Shown here piece after piece: positions 14,965 through 23,243 of a stretch of 64,000 nucleotides of DNA. A program made the position numbers and the translations under genes. Below the pieces are notes generated by a model. It saw only the letters and a list, made by a program, of their open reading frames with translations. It was not told the DNA's origin and did no database searches. The first letter of the stretch is position 1. Every line of letters starts with the position of its first letter. Source of the stretch: Reyranella sp. (GTDB lineage Bacteria > Pseudomonadota > Alphaproteobacteria > Reyranellales > Reyranellaceae); the NCBI GenBank assembly GCA_029946105.1, contig JAQSDW010000218.1:1-64000 (forward strand). Reading direction: 5' to 3'.

Positions 14965-15558
14965 ATGGGCTCGCGGCTGATCCAGGTTCTGCTCGGCCTG
15001 TCGCTTTTGTTGAACACCTTCGTGCTGGTGGGCTTCGTCTACAGCAGCTGGATTTCGCCGCCGACCTTCGAGCGGCATATGCCACCACCACCACCGCCGC
15101 CACCGGGCACCCGGCCGAGCCCTGTCGAGATGCTGATCAAGGATCTCGGGCTCGACGATGGCCAGCGTGATGCGCTGCGGGGCCAGTTGGAGCTCTATAC
15201 AGCCGCGCGGCGCGAGCGCTTCCGCGAGATCCAGAAGATCCGCGATCAGACAGCGGCCGAACTCGCGCGGCCGCAGATCGACATGACGCGGATCGACGGG
15301 TTGATCGACCAGATCACCAAGTTGCGGGCGGACCAGTGGAAGGAAAGCCTGCATGCCATGGCTCAACTCGAGCCGCAGCTGCGCCCCGATCAACGCGAGC
15401 GCCTGCATGTGCTGCTCGTCGAGCGCTTTGCCGGTGCGCCGCCGCCGCCACCGCGTCCGCCGGGTGGTCCCGGCGGTCCTGGGGGCGGCCCACCGCCGGG
15501 TCCCGGTGGCCGGACACCGGGCGCCCCCGGCCCGGGACCTGGCCGTCCACCTCAATAG
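14965..15558 (+). CDS. CpxP/Spy-like periplasmic sensor protein (heavy-metal sensor family)
   Basis: A 197-residue membrane-tethered periplasmic protein. One N-terminal helix (about 5-27) is followed by PPPPPPPG, then a helical domain (about 50-150) with LGLDDGQRDALRGQLELY and a second LRPDQRERLHVLL. These are degenerate forms of the LTxxQ motif of CpxP/Spy. The tail from residue 155 is Pro/Gly-rich. Family members bind unfolded proteins or metal ions and feed back on envelope-stress signalling, which fits its place behind a sigma/anti-sigma pair. Confidence 0.75.
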   Translation: MGSRLIQVLLGLSLLLNTFVLVGFVYSSWISPPTFERHMPPPPPPPPGTRPSPVEMLIKDLGLDDGQRDALRGQLELYTAARRERFREIQKIRDQTAAELARPQIDMTRIDGLIDQITKLRADQWKESLHAMAQLEPQLRPDQRERLHVLLVERFAGAPPPPPRPPGGPGGPGGGPPPGPGGRTPGAPGPGPGRPPQ

Positions 15559-15571
15559 GAGGAGCGTCGTC

Positions 15572-17095
15572 ATGACCGTTCGTCTCCACCGGCGTGGTTT
15601 CGTCACAGGTACGGCGGCACTTTCCGCGGCACTGTGGGCGCCGCGCCCGGGGCGCGCGGCCGCCGCAATGGATTTCGACGAGGCGCGTCACCTGCTGTCG
15701 CGGACGGCTTTCGGCGCAACGCCGGCCGAGATCCGCGCCATCGAGGCGCTCGACTATCCCGCCGCGGTTGACCAGCTGCTGGCGACGTTCCGGCCGACGG
15801 CCGCAACGGCCGCGCCCGGCTGGGCCAATGACGGACTGGGAGCACTCCGCGATCAGCAGAAGGCGATGGCCAAGGTCACTGCCGACGGCAGGGCCGTGCA
15901 GGTCCAGCCGCCCTTGCAGGAACAAGGCCGTGAGCTGCGCAACTGGTGGATCGAGGAGATGCTGGCGACGGATCAGCCTCTGGTCGAGCGCATGGTGCTG
16001 TTCTGGCACAATCACTTCACGTCATCGCTGACGAAGACCTACTATCCGGGCTCGCTATACCGGCAGAACGAGATGTTCCGGGCCAGCGCCTTCGGCAACT
16101 TCGCCACCCTGCTGAAATCGGTGGCCCGCGATCCGGCGATGCTTCTCTACCTCGACGGCGTGCGCAACGTGGCGCGCCAGCCCAACGAGAACTTTGCCCG
16201 CGAGTTGCTGGAGCTGTTCACGCTCGGCGAGGGCCACTACACCGAAAGCGATATCAAGGCCGCGGCGCGCGCCTTCACCGGCTGGAGCGTCGATCGCGAG
16301 ACCGGCCGGTTCGTCGAGCGCGCCGGCCAGCACGACGACGGCGAGAAAACTTTCCTCGGCCAGACCGGCCGCTTCGGCGGCGACGAGATCATCGCCATCC
16401 TGCTGAAGCATCCGCGCACCGCCGAGACCATCGTCGAGAAGATGTGGCGCGAGTTTGTCTCGCTCACGCCCGACCCTGCCGCGGTGAAGCGCCTGGCCGC
16501 CCCGTTCCGCGACGGCGGTTATGAGCTCAAGCCGCTGCTGCGCGCGCTGCTCCTGCAGCCGGCGCTCCGCGATCCCGCCAACCGCGGCGCGCTGATCAAG
16601 TCGCCGGTCGACCTGATCGTCGGGACCGTGCGTGTCCTAGGCCTTCCGGTGCCGGAAAAGACCCAGCTTGCCCGCATGATGCAGGGCCTCGGCCAGAGCC
16701 TGTTCAATCCGCCCAACGTCAAGGGCTGGGCCGGCGGCGAGAGCTGGATCACGGCCTACACGCTGCTGCAGCGCCAGCAGATCCTGCGCCGTATCGTCGA
16801 GGCGACGACCGTGGCCTCGATGGAGGGCATGGGCGGCCGCCGCATGGACCGCCGCCAGGCCCAACCTGCGATGGAAGATACGCAGCAGATGATGGAGCCG
16901 CGGCCGGTCGAAGGCCGCAGCCTGCGCAACTCCAGCGGCGCGGCACGGCTCGGCCCGACGCTGCTCGGGGTGGATGCCGCCACCCTGTCGAAAACCTTGC
17001 TGCCGTTCGCGCCGATCGATGCGGTCGAGACCGGCGGCGCGCCGGGCGCGGTTGTTGCCGCGGCACTTCTCGACCCCGCCTACCAGTTGAAATGA
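15572..17095 (+). CDS. DUF1800 protein with Tat signal
   Basis: A 507-residue protein. ATG 15572 follows AGGAGG. The N-terminus HRRGFVTGTAALSAALWA is a twin-arginine export signal ending at about PGRAAAA. The DUF1800 body shows ARHLLSRTAFGATPAEI, RMVLFWHNHFTSS, NENFARELLELFTLGEGHYTE, ARAFTGW and FNPPNVKGWAGG. DUF1800 proteins are nearly always encoded beside DUF1501 proteins, as here, and their function is unknown. The low-complexity RMDRRQAQPAMEDTQQMMEPRP insert near residues 420-445 is probably a flexible loop. The start of the next gene is 10 bp away. Confidence 0.9.
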   Translation: MTVRLHRRGFVTGTAALSAALWAPRPGRAAAAMDFDEARHLLSRTAFGATPAEIRAIEALDYPAAVDQLLATFRPTAATAAPGWANDGLGALRDQQKAMAKVTADGRAVQVQPPLQEQGRELRNWWIEEMLATDQPLVERMVLFWHNHFTSSLTKTYYPGSLYRQNEMFRASAFGNFATLLKSVARDPAMLLYLDGVRNVARQPNENFARELLELFTLGEGHYTESDIKAAARAFTGWSVDRETGRFVERAGQHDDGEKTFLGQTGRFGGDEIIAILLKHPRTAETIVEKMWREFVSLTPDPAAVKRLAAPFRDGGYELKPLLRALLLQPALRDPANRGALIKSPVDLIVGTVRVLGLPVPEKTQLARMMQGLGQSLFNPPNVKGWAGGESWITAYTLLQRQQILRRIVEATTVASMEGMGGRRMDRRQAQPAMEDTQQMMEPRPVEGRSLRNSSGAARLGPTLLGVDAATLSKTLLPFAPIDAVETGGAPGAVVAAALLDPAYQLK

Positions 17096-17105
17096 GGAAG
17101 TGACC

Positions 17106-18188
17106 ATGACGTCACGCACCCTCATCCTGGTCGAGCTCAGGGGCGGCAATGACGGGTTGAACACGGTCATCCCGTACGCCGATCCGCTGTATCGCGAGCT
17201 GCGCGGGAGCATCGCACTGCCGCGCGAGCGCACCTTGCAGCTCGACGAGCGCGTCGGACTGCACGACAAGCTCGAGCCACTGATGGACTCGTGGAAGGCG
17301 GGGGACTTCGCGATCCTGCAGGGCGTCGGCTATCCCTACCAGAACCGCTCGCACTTCCGTTCCATCGAGATCTGGGACACCGCGTCGGCCTCGGGCCAGA
17401 CGCTGAGCGAAGGCTGGATCGCCCAGGCCTTCCAGGGCACCGCGCTGTCCAAGGGCGCCGGCGTCGACGGCATCGTGGTCGACACCAACTCCGTGCCGCT
17501 GACCGGTCCGTCGCTGCGCACCATCGTGATGCAGGATGCCGAGAATTTCCTGCGCCAGGCGCAGGCGATGAAGACCACGCCCGCCATGGCCGACGGCGGC
17601 AATCCGGCTCTGCGTCATCTCCTGAACGTACGCCACGAGGTCAACGCCGCCGCGGCGGGCTTGCGCGACAAGCTGCGCGACACGCCGCCGCCCGCCTTCG
17701 CCTACGGCAAGGAAACCGGCCTGCCCAGCCAACTCGATCTCACGACGCGCCTTGTGGTGGCGCGTGTGCCGGTGGTCGCCATCAAGGTGGCATTGGGCGG
17801 CTTCGACACACATGCCAACCAGACGCCGACGCACGAGCGGCTGCTCGCCGTGCTGGCGACGAACCTCGTGATTCTTCGCAAGAACCTCATGGCCGCGGGC
17901 CGGTGGAACGACGTGCTGGTGATGACCTACTCGGAATTCGGCCGTCGCGTGCGACCCAACGCCAGCGGCGGCACCGATCACGGTTCGGCGGCACCACAAT
18001 TCGTGTTTGGCGGCGGCGTGAAGGGCGGCCTGTATGGCGCCTATCCGCCGCTCGCCGATCTCCGGGATGGCGACCTGAAGCACACCGTCGATTTCCGCGG
18101 CGTCTTCGCGTCGGTGGCTCGGGGCTGCTGGGGCCTGCAGCGCGACTTCGGCCAGCGCCAGCCGCAGCGGCTCGACTTTCTCGCCTAG
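17106..18188 (+). CDS. DUF1501 (sulfatase-fold) protein without its own export signal
   Basis: A 360-residue DUF1501 protein. The alkaline-phosphatase/sulfatase-like fold is shown by ELRGGNDGLNTVIPY at the very N-terminus, GFDTHANQTPTHERLL, MTYSEFGRRVRPNASGGTDHG and the C-terminal GVFASVARG. Most family members carry a Tat signal before the LRGGNDG strand. Here only six residues precede it, and the frame is closed by the DUF1800 stop just upstream, so a missed signal is excluded. I infer export as a complex with the Tat-bearing DUF1800 partner. Confidence 0.9.
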   Translation: MTSRTLILVELRGGNDGLNTVIPYADPLYRELRGSIALPRERTLQLDERVGLHDKLEPLMDSWKAGDFAILQGVGYPYQNRSHFRSIEIWDTASASGQTLSEGWIAQAFQGTALSKGAGVDGIVVDTNSVPLTGPSLRTIVMQDAENFLRQAQAMKTTPAMADGGNPALRHLLNVRHEVNAAAAGLRDKLRDTPPPAFAYGKETGLPSQLDLTTRLVVARVPVVAIKVALGGFDTHANQTPTHERLLAVLATNLVILRKNLMAAGRWNDVLVMTYSEFGRRVRPNASGGTDHGSAAPQFVFGGGVKGGLYGAYPPLADLRDGDLKHTVDFRGVFASVARGCWGLQRDFGQRQPQRLDFLA

Positions 18189-18191
18189 GGT

Positions 18192-19601
18192 TTAGGCGCG
18201 GCCCGTCAGTTCCTGCCGCACCGAGCCGCGTTCGGCCTCGATGCGGATGAACCAGAGCAACAGCGCGGCGATGATTTTGATCGCCACCGGCAGCACGATG
18301 TAGACGAACATCAGCGCCGTTGTGCTGTAAAGACCCTTGGCCGGGTTGAAACCCAGCATCGCCGCCACCGGCAGAGAACCGGCGGCACCGATCGCGGTGG
18401 CGAGCTTGGTGGAGAGGGCCCACAGGCCGAAGTAGGTGCCCGTCTTGCCCCGCGACTCGCCGCCTTCCTGGGCGTTGATGACGTCGGCCAGGATCGAGGG
18501 CGGCAGTCCGTAGTCGGCGCCGATGCCCATCCCGGTAATCACGGAGATGGCCAGGAACCAATAGAAGTCGCCGGGTCCGATGGCGATCGCGAGGCTCATG
18601 GCGACGGCCGTGAGCACCATGCCTATGAACCAGGCCGCGGCCTTGCTGAGCTTGCGCGACAGCAGCAACCACAAGGGTACGCTGGCGGCGCCGGAGATGA
18701 AATAGACCAGCAGGATGATGCCGGCCTCCAGCTTACCGCCCTTCAGCACGTGCTCGACGTAGAACAGCATCACCGTCACCGCGACGCCCAGCGCCGCGCC
18801 GTTCACGACGAAGACCAGCAGCAGGCGGCGGAACAGCCGGTTCTTCAACGGCTGGAAGAAGGTGACGAAGACGTTGCTGCTGGCGTGGGTGACCGGCGGA
18901 TGCACGGAAGGTCCGGCCCACAACATGGTCGGTGCCGAGAGCACGATCAGGATGGGCAGGAAGGCCAGCCCCAGCATCGCATAGCCCGGCGCCTCGCCCA
19001 GCGTGGCGGTGAGATAGGTCGGCAGCACGACGGCCAGGGTCATGCCGAGCAGGCCGAATACCTCGCGGCCGACAGTCACCTTGGTGCGTTCGTTGTAGTC
19101 GTCCGACAGCTCGGCGCCGTGCGCATGGTAGCTGATCGAAACGCCGGAATAGCCGAGGTGGACCAGCAGCAGGGCGGCCAGCAGCCAGCCCGCCATCAGA
19201 TTGTGGTCGCCCAGGATCGAGTCGGGCGGATCGAAGAGCATGTAGAAGCCGCCGCCGAGAAACGGCGTCATCATGGCGACGAAAGCGAGGCGGCCGCGCC
19301 GTCCATACCGCGTGAAGCGATCGCTGATCAGGCCGATCACCGGATCCTGGATGGCATCGACGATGCGGGCGAAGATGAAAATCGCCCCCATGATGCCGAA
19401 GGAGAGCTTGATCACCTCGCCGTAGAAGTGGCTGACGTTCAGCACGACCGGAAGCGCCGCCATGGCCAGCGGCAGTTGCAGGGTCGAGTAGGCGACCAAA
19501 CGGTCGAACTTCACTTTCACCGGCGCGGCGGTGCCGTGCCCGGTCGATCCTGCGTCCACCCGTAAGCCTTCCTGTCTTCGGGGCTGCTTGGCGCGCCCCA
19601 T
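18192..19601 (-). CDS. MFS transporter of the GPH (sugar-cation symporter-like) type
   Basis: A 469-residue, roughly 12-helix inner-membrane transporter. The loop DAIQDPVIGLISDRFTRYGRRGR is the GPH/MFS-2 signature after helix 2, and YHAHGAELSDDYNERTKVTVGRE is the matching central motif. It is the last gene of the photolyase-oxidoreductase-DUF1365-methyltransferase row, 12 bp after the methyltransferase stop. MFS members of this kind are common at the end of such lipid-modification clusters. Substrate unknown, possibly a lipid precursor. Confidence 0.85.
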   Translation of the reverse strand: MGRAKQPRRQEGLRVDAGSTGHGTAAPVKVKFDRLVAYSTLQLPLAMAALPVVLNVSHFYGEVIKLSFGIMGAIFIFARIVDAIQDPVIGLISDRFTRYGRRGRLAFVAMMTPFLGGGFYMLFDPPDSILGDHNLMAGWLLAALLLVHLGYSGVSISYHAHGAELSDDYNERTKVTVGREVFGLLGMTLAVVLPTYLTATLGEAPGYAMLGLAFLPILIVLSAPTMLWAGPSVHPPVTHASSNVFVTFFQPLKNRLFRRLLLVFVVNGAALGVAVTVMLFYVEHVLKGGKLEAGIILLVYFISGAASVPLWLLLSRKLSKAAAWFIGMVLTAVAMSLAIAIGPGDFYWFLAISVITGMGIGADYGLPPSILADVINAQEGGESRGKTGTYFGLWALSTKLATAIGAAGSLPVAAMLGFNPAKGLYSTTALMFVYIVLPVAIKIIAALLLWFIRIEAERGSVRQELTGRA

Positions 19602-19613
19602 CGTTGCCGACAG

Positions 19614-20786
19614 TTATATATGCCTGAAGTGTGCCTGCAATACGTCCGTGCGGCGCGTCTTGAAGCCTGCGGCACAATAGGCGAGGTAATATCGCCACAT
19701 CCGGCGGAAACGCTCGTCAAAGCCCAGCTTTGTGACCTGATCGGCCACCCGGTCGAAGCGCCCGAGCCAGGTTTCCAGGGTGCGGGCATAGTCGAGCCCG
19801 AAGCTGTAGGCCTCGGCAAGCTTCAGCCCGGCGTGCCGGCACTGCTCGCGCAGCGACTGGGGCGACAGCAGCATGCCGCCGGGGAAGACATAGGTCTGTA
19901 TGAAATCCGGATGACGGCGGTAGCCTTCGAAGAACTCGTCGGCGATCACGATCGCCTGGACGATCGCCGAGCCGCCGGGTGCTGCATGGCGCTTCAGTGT
20001 CGCGAAATAGTCGGGCCAGTAGCGCTCGCCCACCGCTTCGATCATCTCGATCGAGACGATGTGGTCGTAGCGCCCCTCGATGTCGCGATAGTCGCGGAAC
20101 TGGAAATCGACGCGGTCGCCGAGTCCGGCGCGCTGCAGGCGGGCCTGGGCGTAGGCGAGCTGCTCGCGCGAGATCGTGATGCCGGTGACGCGCATGCCGC
20201 GCCGGGCCGCGGCTTCGGCGAAGCCACCCCAGCCGCAGCCGATCTCGAGGATGCTGTCGCCTTGGCGGGCGCCGAGCTGATTGAGGATGCGTTCGTACTT
20301 GGCGGCCTGGGCCGCTTCGAGTGCCGTGCCCTCGGCGCCGTCGTAGAGGGCGGAGGAGTAGGTCATCGTCGGGTCGAGCCACAGACCGTAGAACTCGTTG
20401 CCGAGATCGTAGTGGGCATGGATGTTGCGCTTGGCGCCCTCGCGCGAATTGTCGTGGCGGCGGTGCAGCAGCTTCAGGATCATGTTGTGAAAGACGTTGG
20501 TGCGGTTCACGCGCCCCAGCGCCTTTTCGTTGTCGGTGAGCAGCGACAGCAACCCCGGCAGGTCGGGCGAATCGCAGAGGCCGTCCATGTAGGATTCGGC
20601 GAAGCCGATGTCGCCGTCGAGCAGAATCTGGCGGAAGAAGCGCCAGTCCTTGACGTGGATCTCGGCCTGGCGTCCCGATCCCTCCGGGCCGAAACGGCGC
20701 ACCGTGCCGTCAGGCAGCCGCACCGTCAGCCGGCCCGCTGAAAGGTGGCCGAGAGCCTTCAGGACTAAACGGGCGGCGAGTGGCAT
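19614..20786 (-). CDS. Cyclopropane-fatty-acyl-phospholipid synthase family methyltransferase
   Basis: A 390-residue SAM-dependent enzyme acting on unsaturated fatty acyl chains of membrane phospholipids. The SAM loop is ILEIGCGWGGFAEAAA, followed by VTGITISREQLAYA. HAHYDLGNEFYGLWLDPTMTYSSA and the C-terminal ARTLETWLGRF, YYLAYCAAGF are CFA hallmarks. It starts 4 bp after DUF1365. Context with a flavin oxidoreductase and photolyase matches singlet-oxygen-induced clusters. There the related enzyme can make methylated precursors of furan fatty acids, so the product may not be a cyclopropane. Confidence 0.92.
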   Translation of the reverse strand: MPLAARLVLKALGHLSAGRLTVRLPDGTVRRFGPEGSGRQAEIHVKDWRFFRQILLDGDIGFAESYMDGLCDSPDLPGLLSLLTDNEKALGRVNRTNVFHNMILKLLHRRHDNSREGAKRNIHAHYDLGNEFYGLWLDPTMTYSSALYDGAEGTALEAAQAAKYERILNQLGARQGDSILEIGCGWGGFAEAAARRGMRVTGITISREQLAYAQARLQRAGLGDRVDFQFRDYRDIEGRYDHIVSIEMIEAVGERYWPDYFATLKRHAAPGGSAIVQAIVIADEFFEGYRRHPDFIQTYVFPGGMLLSPQSLREQCRHAGLKLAEAYSFGLDYARTLETWLGRFDRVADQVTKLGFDERFRRMWRYYLAYCAAGFKTRRTDVLQAHFRHI

Positions 20787-20790
20787 GAGG

Positions 20791-21672
20791 TCAGCGGCTC
20801 ACGAGCTGCGGAGGCGGGGCAGGTTTCCGATAAAATCTCGCCCGCTTCCGCCACAGTTGCAAGGCCTGCCAATGGATTCTCAGCACGACGCCCAGGGTCA
20901 TTGTCGGGTTGCAAAGAAAGCGGCGCAGCACCGCCCCGTCCGTCAGCGGCTCGCGCCGCCCGCCAACCGAGGTGGCCAGCATCAGCCCCTGGGCGTCGTG
21001 GTAGTTGACGTCGACATGGGCGATCTTCTCGTCCAGCCTGAAGCGGAACCGGTAGTCGCCCTCGACCGGCAGGAAGGGTGAGACGTGGAAGGCCTTGCGG
21101 CCGTCCAGCCAGGCGTCCGGCTCGATCGGCCGCCGGTCGTCATGATGGACGAGGTAGCAATGGCTTTCGCCGAAGGTGTTGTTGACCGCGCACAGCACCG
21201 CCCGCAGCGCGCCGGCGCGGTCGCGGCAGAACCAGAAGCTCACCGGATTGAACACGTAGCCCAGCATGCGCGGCATGGTCATCAGCGTGACCTCGCCATC
21301 GCAGACCGTGCCCAGGTCATGTTCGGCCAGGATTTCCTGCAGCCAGGCATCGAGATCGCCGCCATCGCGCCCGCCATGGTCGGCGCGCCGGAAGGAGACG
21401 AGGCCCGCGCGGTCGAGTTTTAGCCAGCGGCCCGCGGCGGCATCGAGCGTGCCGAGGTCGAGGCAGAGATAGGCGACGCGATAGCGAAAGGCGTTTTCCC
21501 GCGGGCGCTGGCGCCGATGCACGACGGTGGCGTTGACGATGCTGTGGGTCGCTTCTGACCCCCTCCGGCCTTCGGCCACCTCCCCCGCAGACGGGGGAGG
21601 GGAATCAAATTCCTCCCCCGTCATCGGGGGAGGTGCCCCCGCAAGGGGGCGGAGGGGGTCGAGAGAAATCAT
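20791..21672 (-). CDS. DUF1365 protein with in-frame palindromic-repeat insertion
   Basis: A DUF1365 protein of about 293 residues. The family core starts at SIVNATVVHRRQRPRENAFRYRVAYLCLDL and includes MLGYVFNPVSFWFC, NNTFGESHCYLV and KAFHVSPFLPVEGDYRFRF. The ATG at 21672 overlaps the previous stop as ATGA, the usual coupled start. If it is used, residues 5-39 are encoded entirely by a GC-rich palindromic repeat inserted without breaking the frame. A start inside the repeat (ATG 21624) or at a GTG near the core would also give a full-length domain. The function is linked to lipid modification by context only. Confidence 0.85.
   Translation of the reverse strand: MISLDPLRPLAGAPPPMTGEEFDSPPPSAGEVAEGRRGSEATHSIVNATVVHRRQRPRENAFRYRVAYLCLDLGTLDAAAGRWLKLDRAGLVSFRRADHGGRDGGDLDAWLQEILAEHDLGTVCDGEVTLMTMPRMLGYVFNPVSFWFCRDRAGALRAVLCAVNNTFGESHCYLVHHDDRRPIEPDAWLDGRKAFHVSPFLPVEGDYRFRFRLDEKIAHVDVNYHDAQGLMLATSVGGRREPLTDGAVLRRFLCNPTMTLGVVLRIHWQALQLWRKRARFYRKPAPPPQLVSR
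21557..21660. repeat. GC-rich palindromic element, copy A (in a coding region)
   Basis: About 104 bp. The outer arms GACCCCCTCCG and CGGAGGGGGTC are perfectly complementary. Nested CACCTCCCCCG/CGGGGGAGGTG arms and short hairpins (GCCTTCGGC; CCCCCGCAAGGGGG) lie inside. Related copies are at 23121-23235 and 63064-63190. It lies within the 5' end of the DUF1365 gene. No transposase is present, so it resembles a non-autonomous or RPE-like element. Confidence 0.85.
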
Positions 21673-23060
21673 GTCCGTGCCGCGACAGGCAGGGGGATCG
21701 GGTTGAGCCCCGGGGTGATGATCGGGCGGTCGGCGACGACGCGCGGCGGATCGCCGATGCGGCGGTGCTCGTCGGGCCTGGCCCAGGGCCGGCGTACGCC
21801 GAGCTGCTCTGCGACGTCGAGGCCGGCCGACAGCGCATCCTCGTGGAAGCCGTAGCCGCAGTAGCTGCCGCAGAAATAGGTGTCGCGCACGCCCTGGATC
21901 GCATGCAGGCCGCGCTGCGCCCGGATCGCGGCGGCGTCGTACATCGGATGATCGAAGGCGAAGCGCGCGTAGGCCGCCGCGGGCAACGGCGTGCGGCCGG
22001 GATTGACCGAGACGAACAGCGGCGTCTCGTCCGGCAGGTTTTGTAGCCGGTTCATCCAGTAGGTGACACTCACGGCCTGCTCCCCGGCCCTCATCGCGTC
22101 GGATCGGCGATCGGTGACATAATTCCAGCTCGACCAGACACTGCGCCGCTTCGGCATCAGGGACAAATCGCCGTGCAGCCAGACCTCGTTCGAGGAATAG
22201 GCGAAGCAGCCCAGCAGGTCGCGTTCCGGCGCGTCGGCATCCTCCAGGAGCGCCAGCGCCTGGTCGGCGTGGCAGGCCAGCACGATCTTGTCGAAGCGAT
22301 CCCAGTGGCCCGAGGCGTCGCGCACCTGGACGCCGCCCTCGGCGCCGGACGGGCCGCGCCGGATGGCGCGCGCGGGTGTCGCGAGGCGCGCCCTGGCACG
22401 CAGCGGCGTGGCGATGCGCTCGACATAGGAGCGACTGCCGCCGCTCACCGTGCGCCACTGCAGCTGCGGGCCGATCGTGAGCAGCCCGTGGTTGTTGAAG
22501 AAACGCACGAAGCTCTGCGCCGGATAGTCGAGCATGCGGCCCATCGGCGTCGACCAGATGCAGGATGCCATCGGCACCAGGTAGCGGTCGCGGAAGGCTT
22601 TGCTGAAGCCCGCGTCGTCGATGAAGTTGCCGATGGTGAAGTCGAGGTTCTCGCATTCCTCGAGCAGGCGAGGCGCCAGGCGGTTGAAACGCAGGATGTC
22701 GTGCGTCATGCGCAGGAACGAGGGTCGCATGACGTTGCGCCGCTGGCCGAAGTAGCCCGCGAAGGAGCTGCCGTATTCGAACCGACCCTCGTCGAGACTG
22801 ACGGCAAACGACATGTCGGAATTCTCGGTCGGCACGCCGAGGTGATCGAACAGGGCGATCAGGTTGGGATAGTTGCGCTCGTTGAACACGATGAAGCCGA
22901 CATCAACTGGCCGTGTGCCGCCCGCCACTGGTGCGTCGACCGTGCAGGAATGACCGCCGAAACGATCCTCGCGCTCGTAGAGCACAACCTCATGCTTGCG
23001 GCTCAACAACCAGGCTGCGCCCAGTCCGGCAACACCGGCGCCAATGACGGCGATCTTCAT
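21669..23060 (-). CDS. FAD-dependent amine-oxidase-type oxidoreductase (desaturase-like)
   Basis: A 463-residue flavoprotein. The N-terminus MKIAVIGAGVAGLGAAWLLS and YEREDRFGGHSCTVD form the dinucleotide-binding fold. ATG 23060 is chosen since it opens the Rossmann strand and GGGAG lies upstream. FNERNYPNLIALFDHLGV, LVPMASCIWSTP and the C-terminal FCGSYCGYGFHEDALSAGLDVAEQL match the oxidoreductases encoded beside DUF1365 and CFA-like genes. In alphaproteobacteria such proteins act on fatty acyl chains, reported as desaturase steps toward furan fatty acids (family knowledge; the substrate here is inferred). Confidence 0.88.
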   Translation of the reverse strand: MKIAVIGAGVAGLGAAWLLSRKHEVVLYEREDRFGGHSCTVDAPVAGGTRPVDVGFIVFNERNYPNLIALFDHLGVPTENSDMSFAVSLDEGRFEYGSSFAGYFGQRRNVMRPSFLRMTHDILRFNRLAPRLLEECENLDFTIGNFIDDAGFSKAFRDRYLVPMASCIWSTPMGRMLDYPAQSFVRFFNNHGLLTIGPQLQWRTVSGGSRSYVERIATPLRARARLATPARAIRRGPSGAEGGVQVRDASGHWDRFDKIVLACHADQALALLEDADAPERDLLGCFAYSSNEVWLHGDLSLMPKRRSVWSSWNYVTDRRSDAMRAGEQAVSVTYWMNRLQNLPDETPLFVSVNPGRTPLPAAAYARFAFDHPMYDAAAIRAQRGLHAIQGVRDTYFCGSYCGYGFHEDALSAGLDVAEQLGVRRPWARPDEHRRIGDPPRVVADRPIITPGLNPIPLPVAART

Positions 23061-23120
23061 TCGAAGCAACTCCCTGACATTCATCATACATACGCCGATG
23101 ACGGCGGGACGGATGAGGAT

Positions 23121-23235
23121 GACCCCCTTCGCCCCCCTTCGGGGGCACTTCCCCCGCAAGCGGGGGCAGAGAACTAGAGCCTTCTCCTCCCCCGTTATCG
23201 GGGGAGGTGGCCGAAGGCCGGAGGGGGAAGGCCCC
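23121..23235. repeat. GC-rich palindromic element, copy B
   Basis: Begins GACCCCCTTCGCCCCCC and ends at about GGCCGGAGGGGGAAGG. The inner pair CTCCCCCGTTATCGGGGGAG forms a tight hairpin identical in style to that of copy A. It fills the gap between photolyase and the flavin oxidoreductase, so the operon is read through it or restarted after it. Confidence 0.8.
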
Positions 23236-23243
23236 AGCCGAGA

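Noticed and set aside
21673-22656. Upstream extension of the DUF1365 reading frame
   Set aside because: It overlaps the well-supported flavin oxidoreductase and has Arg/Ala-rich composition; the ATGA overlap marks the real start.
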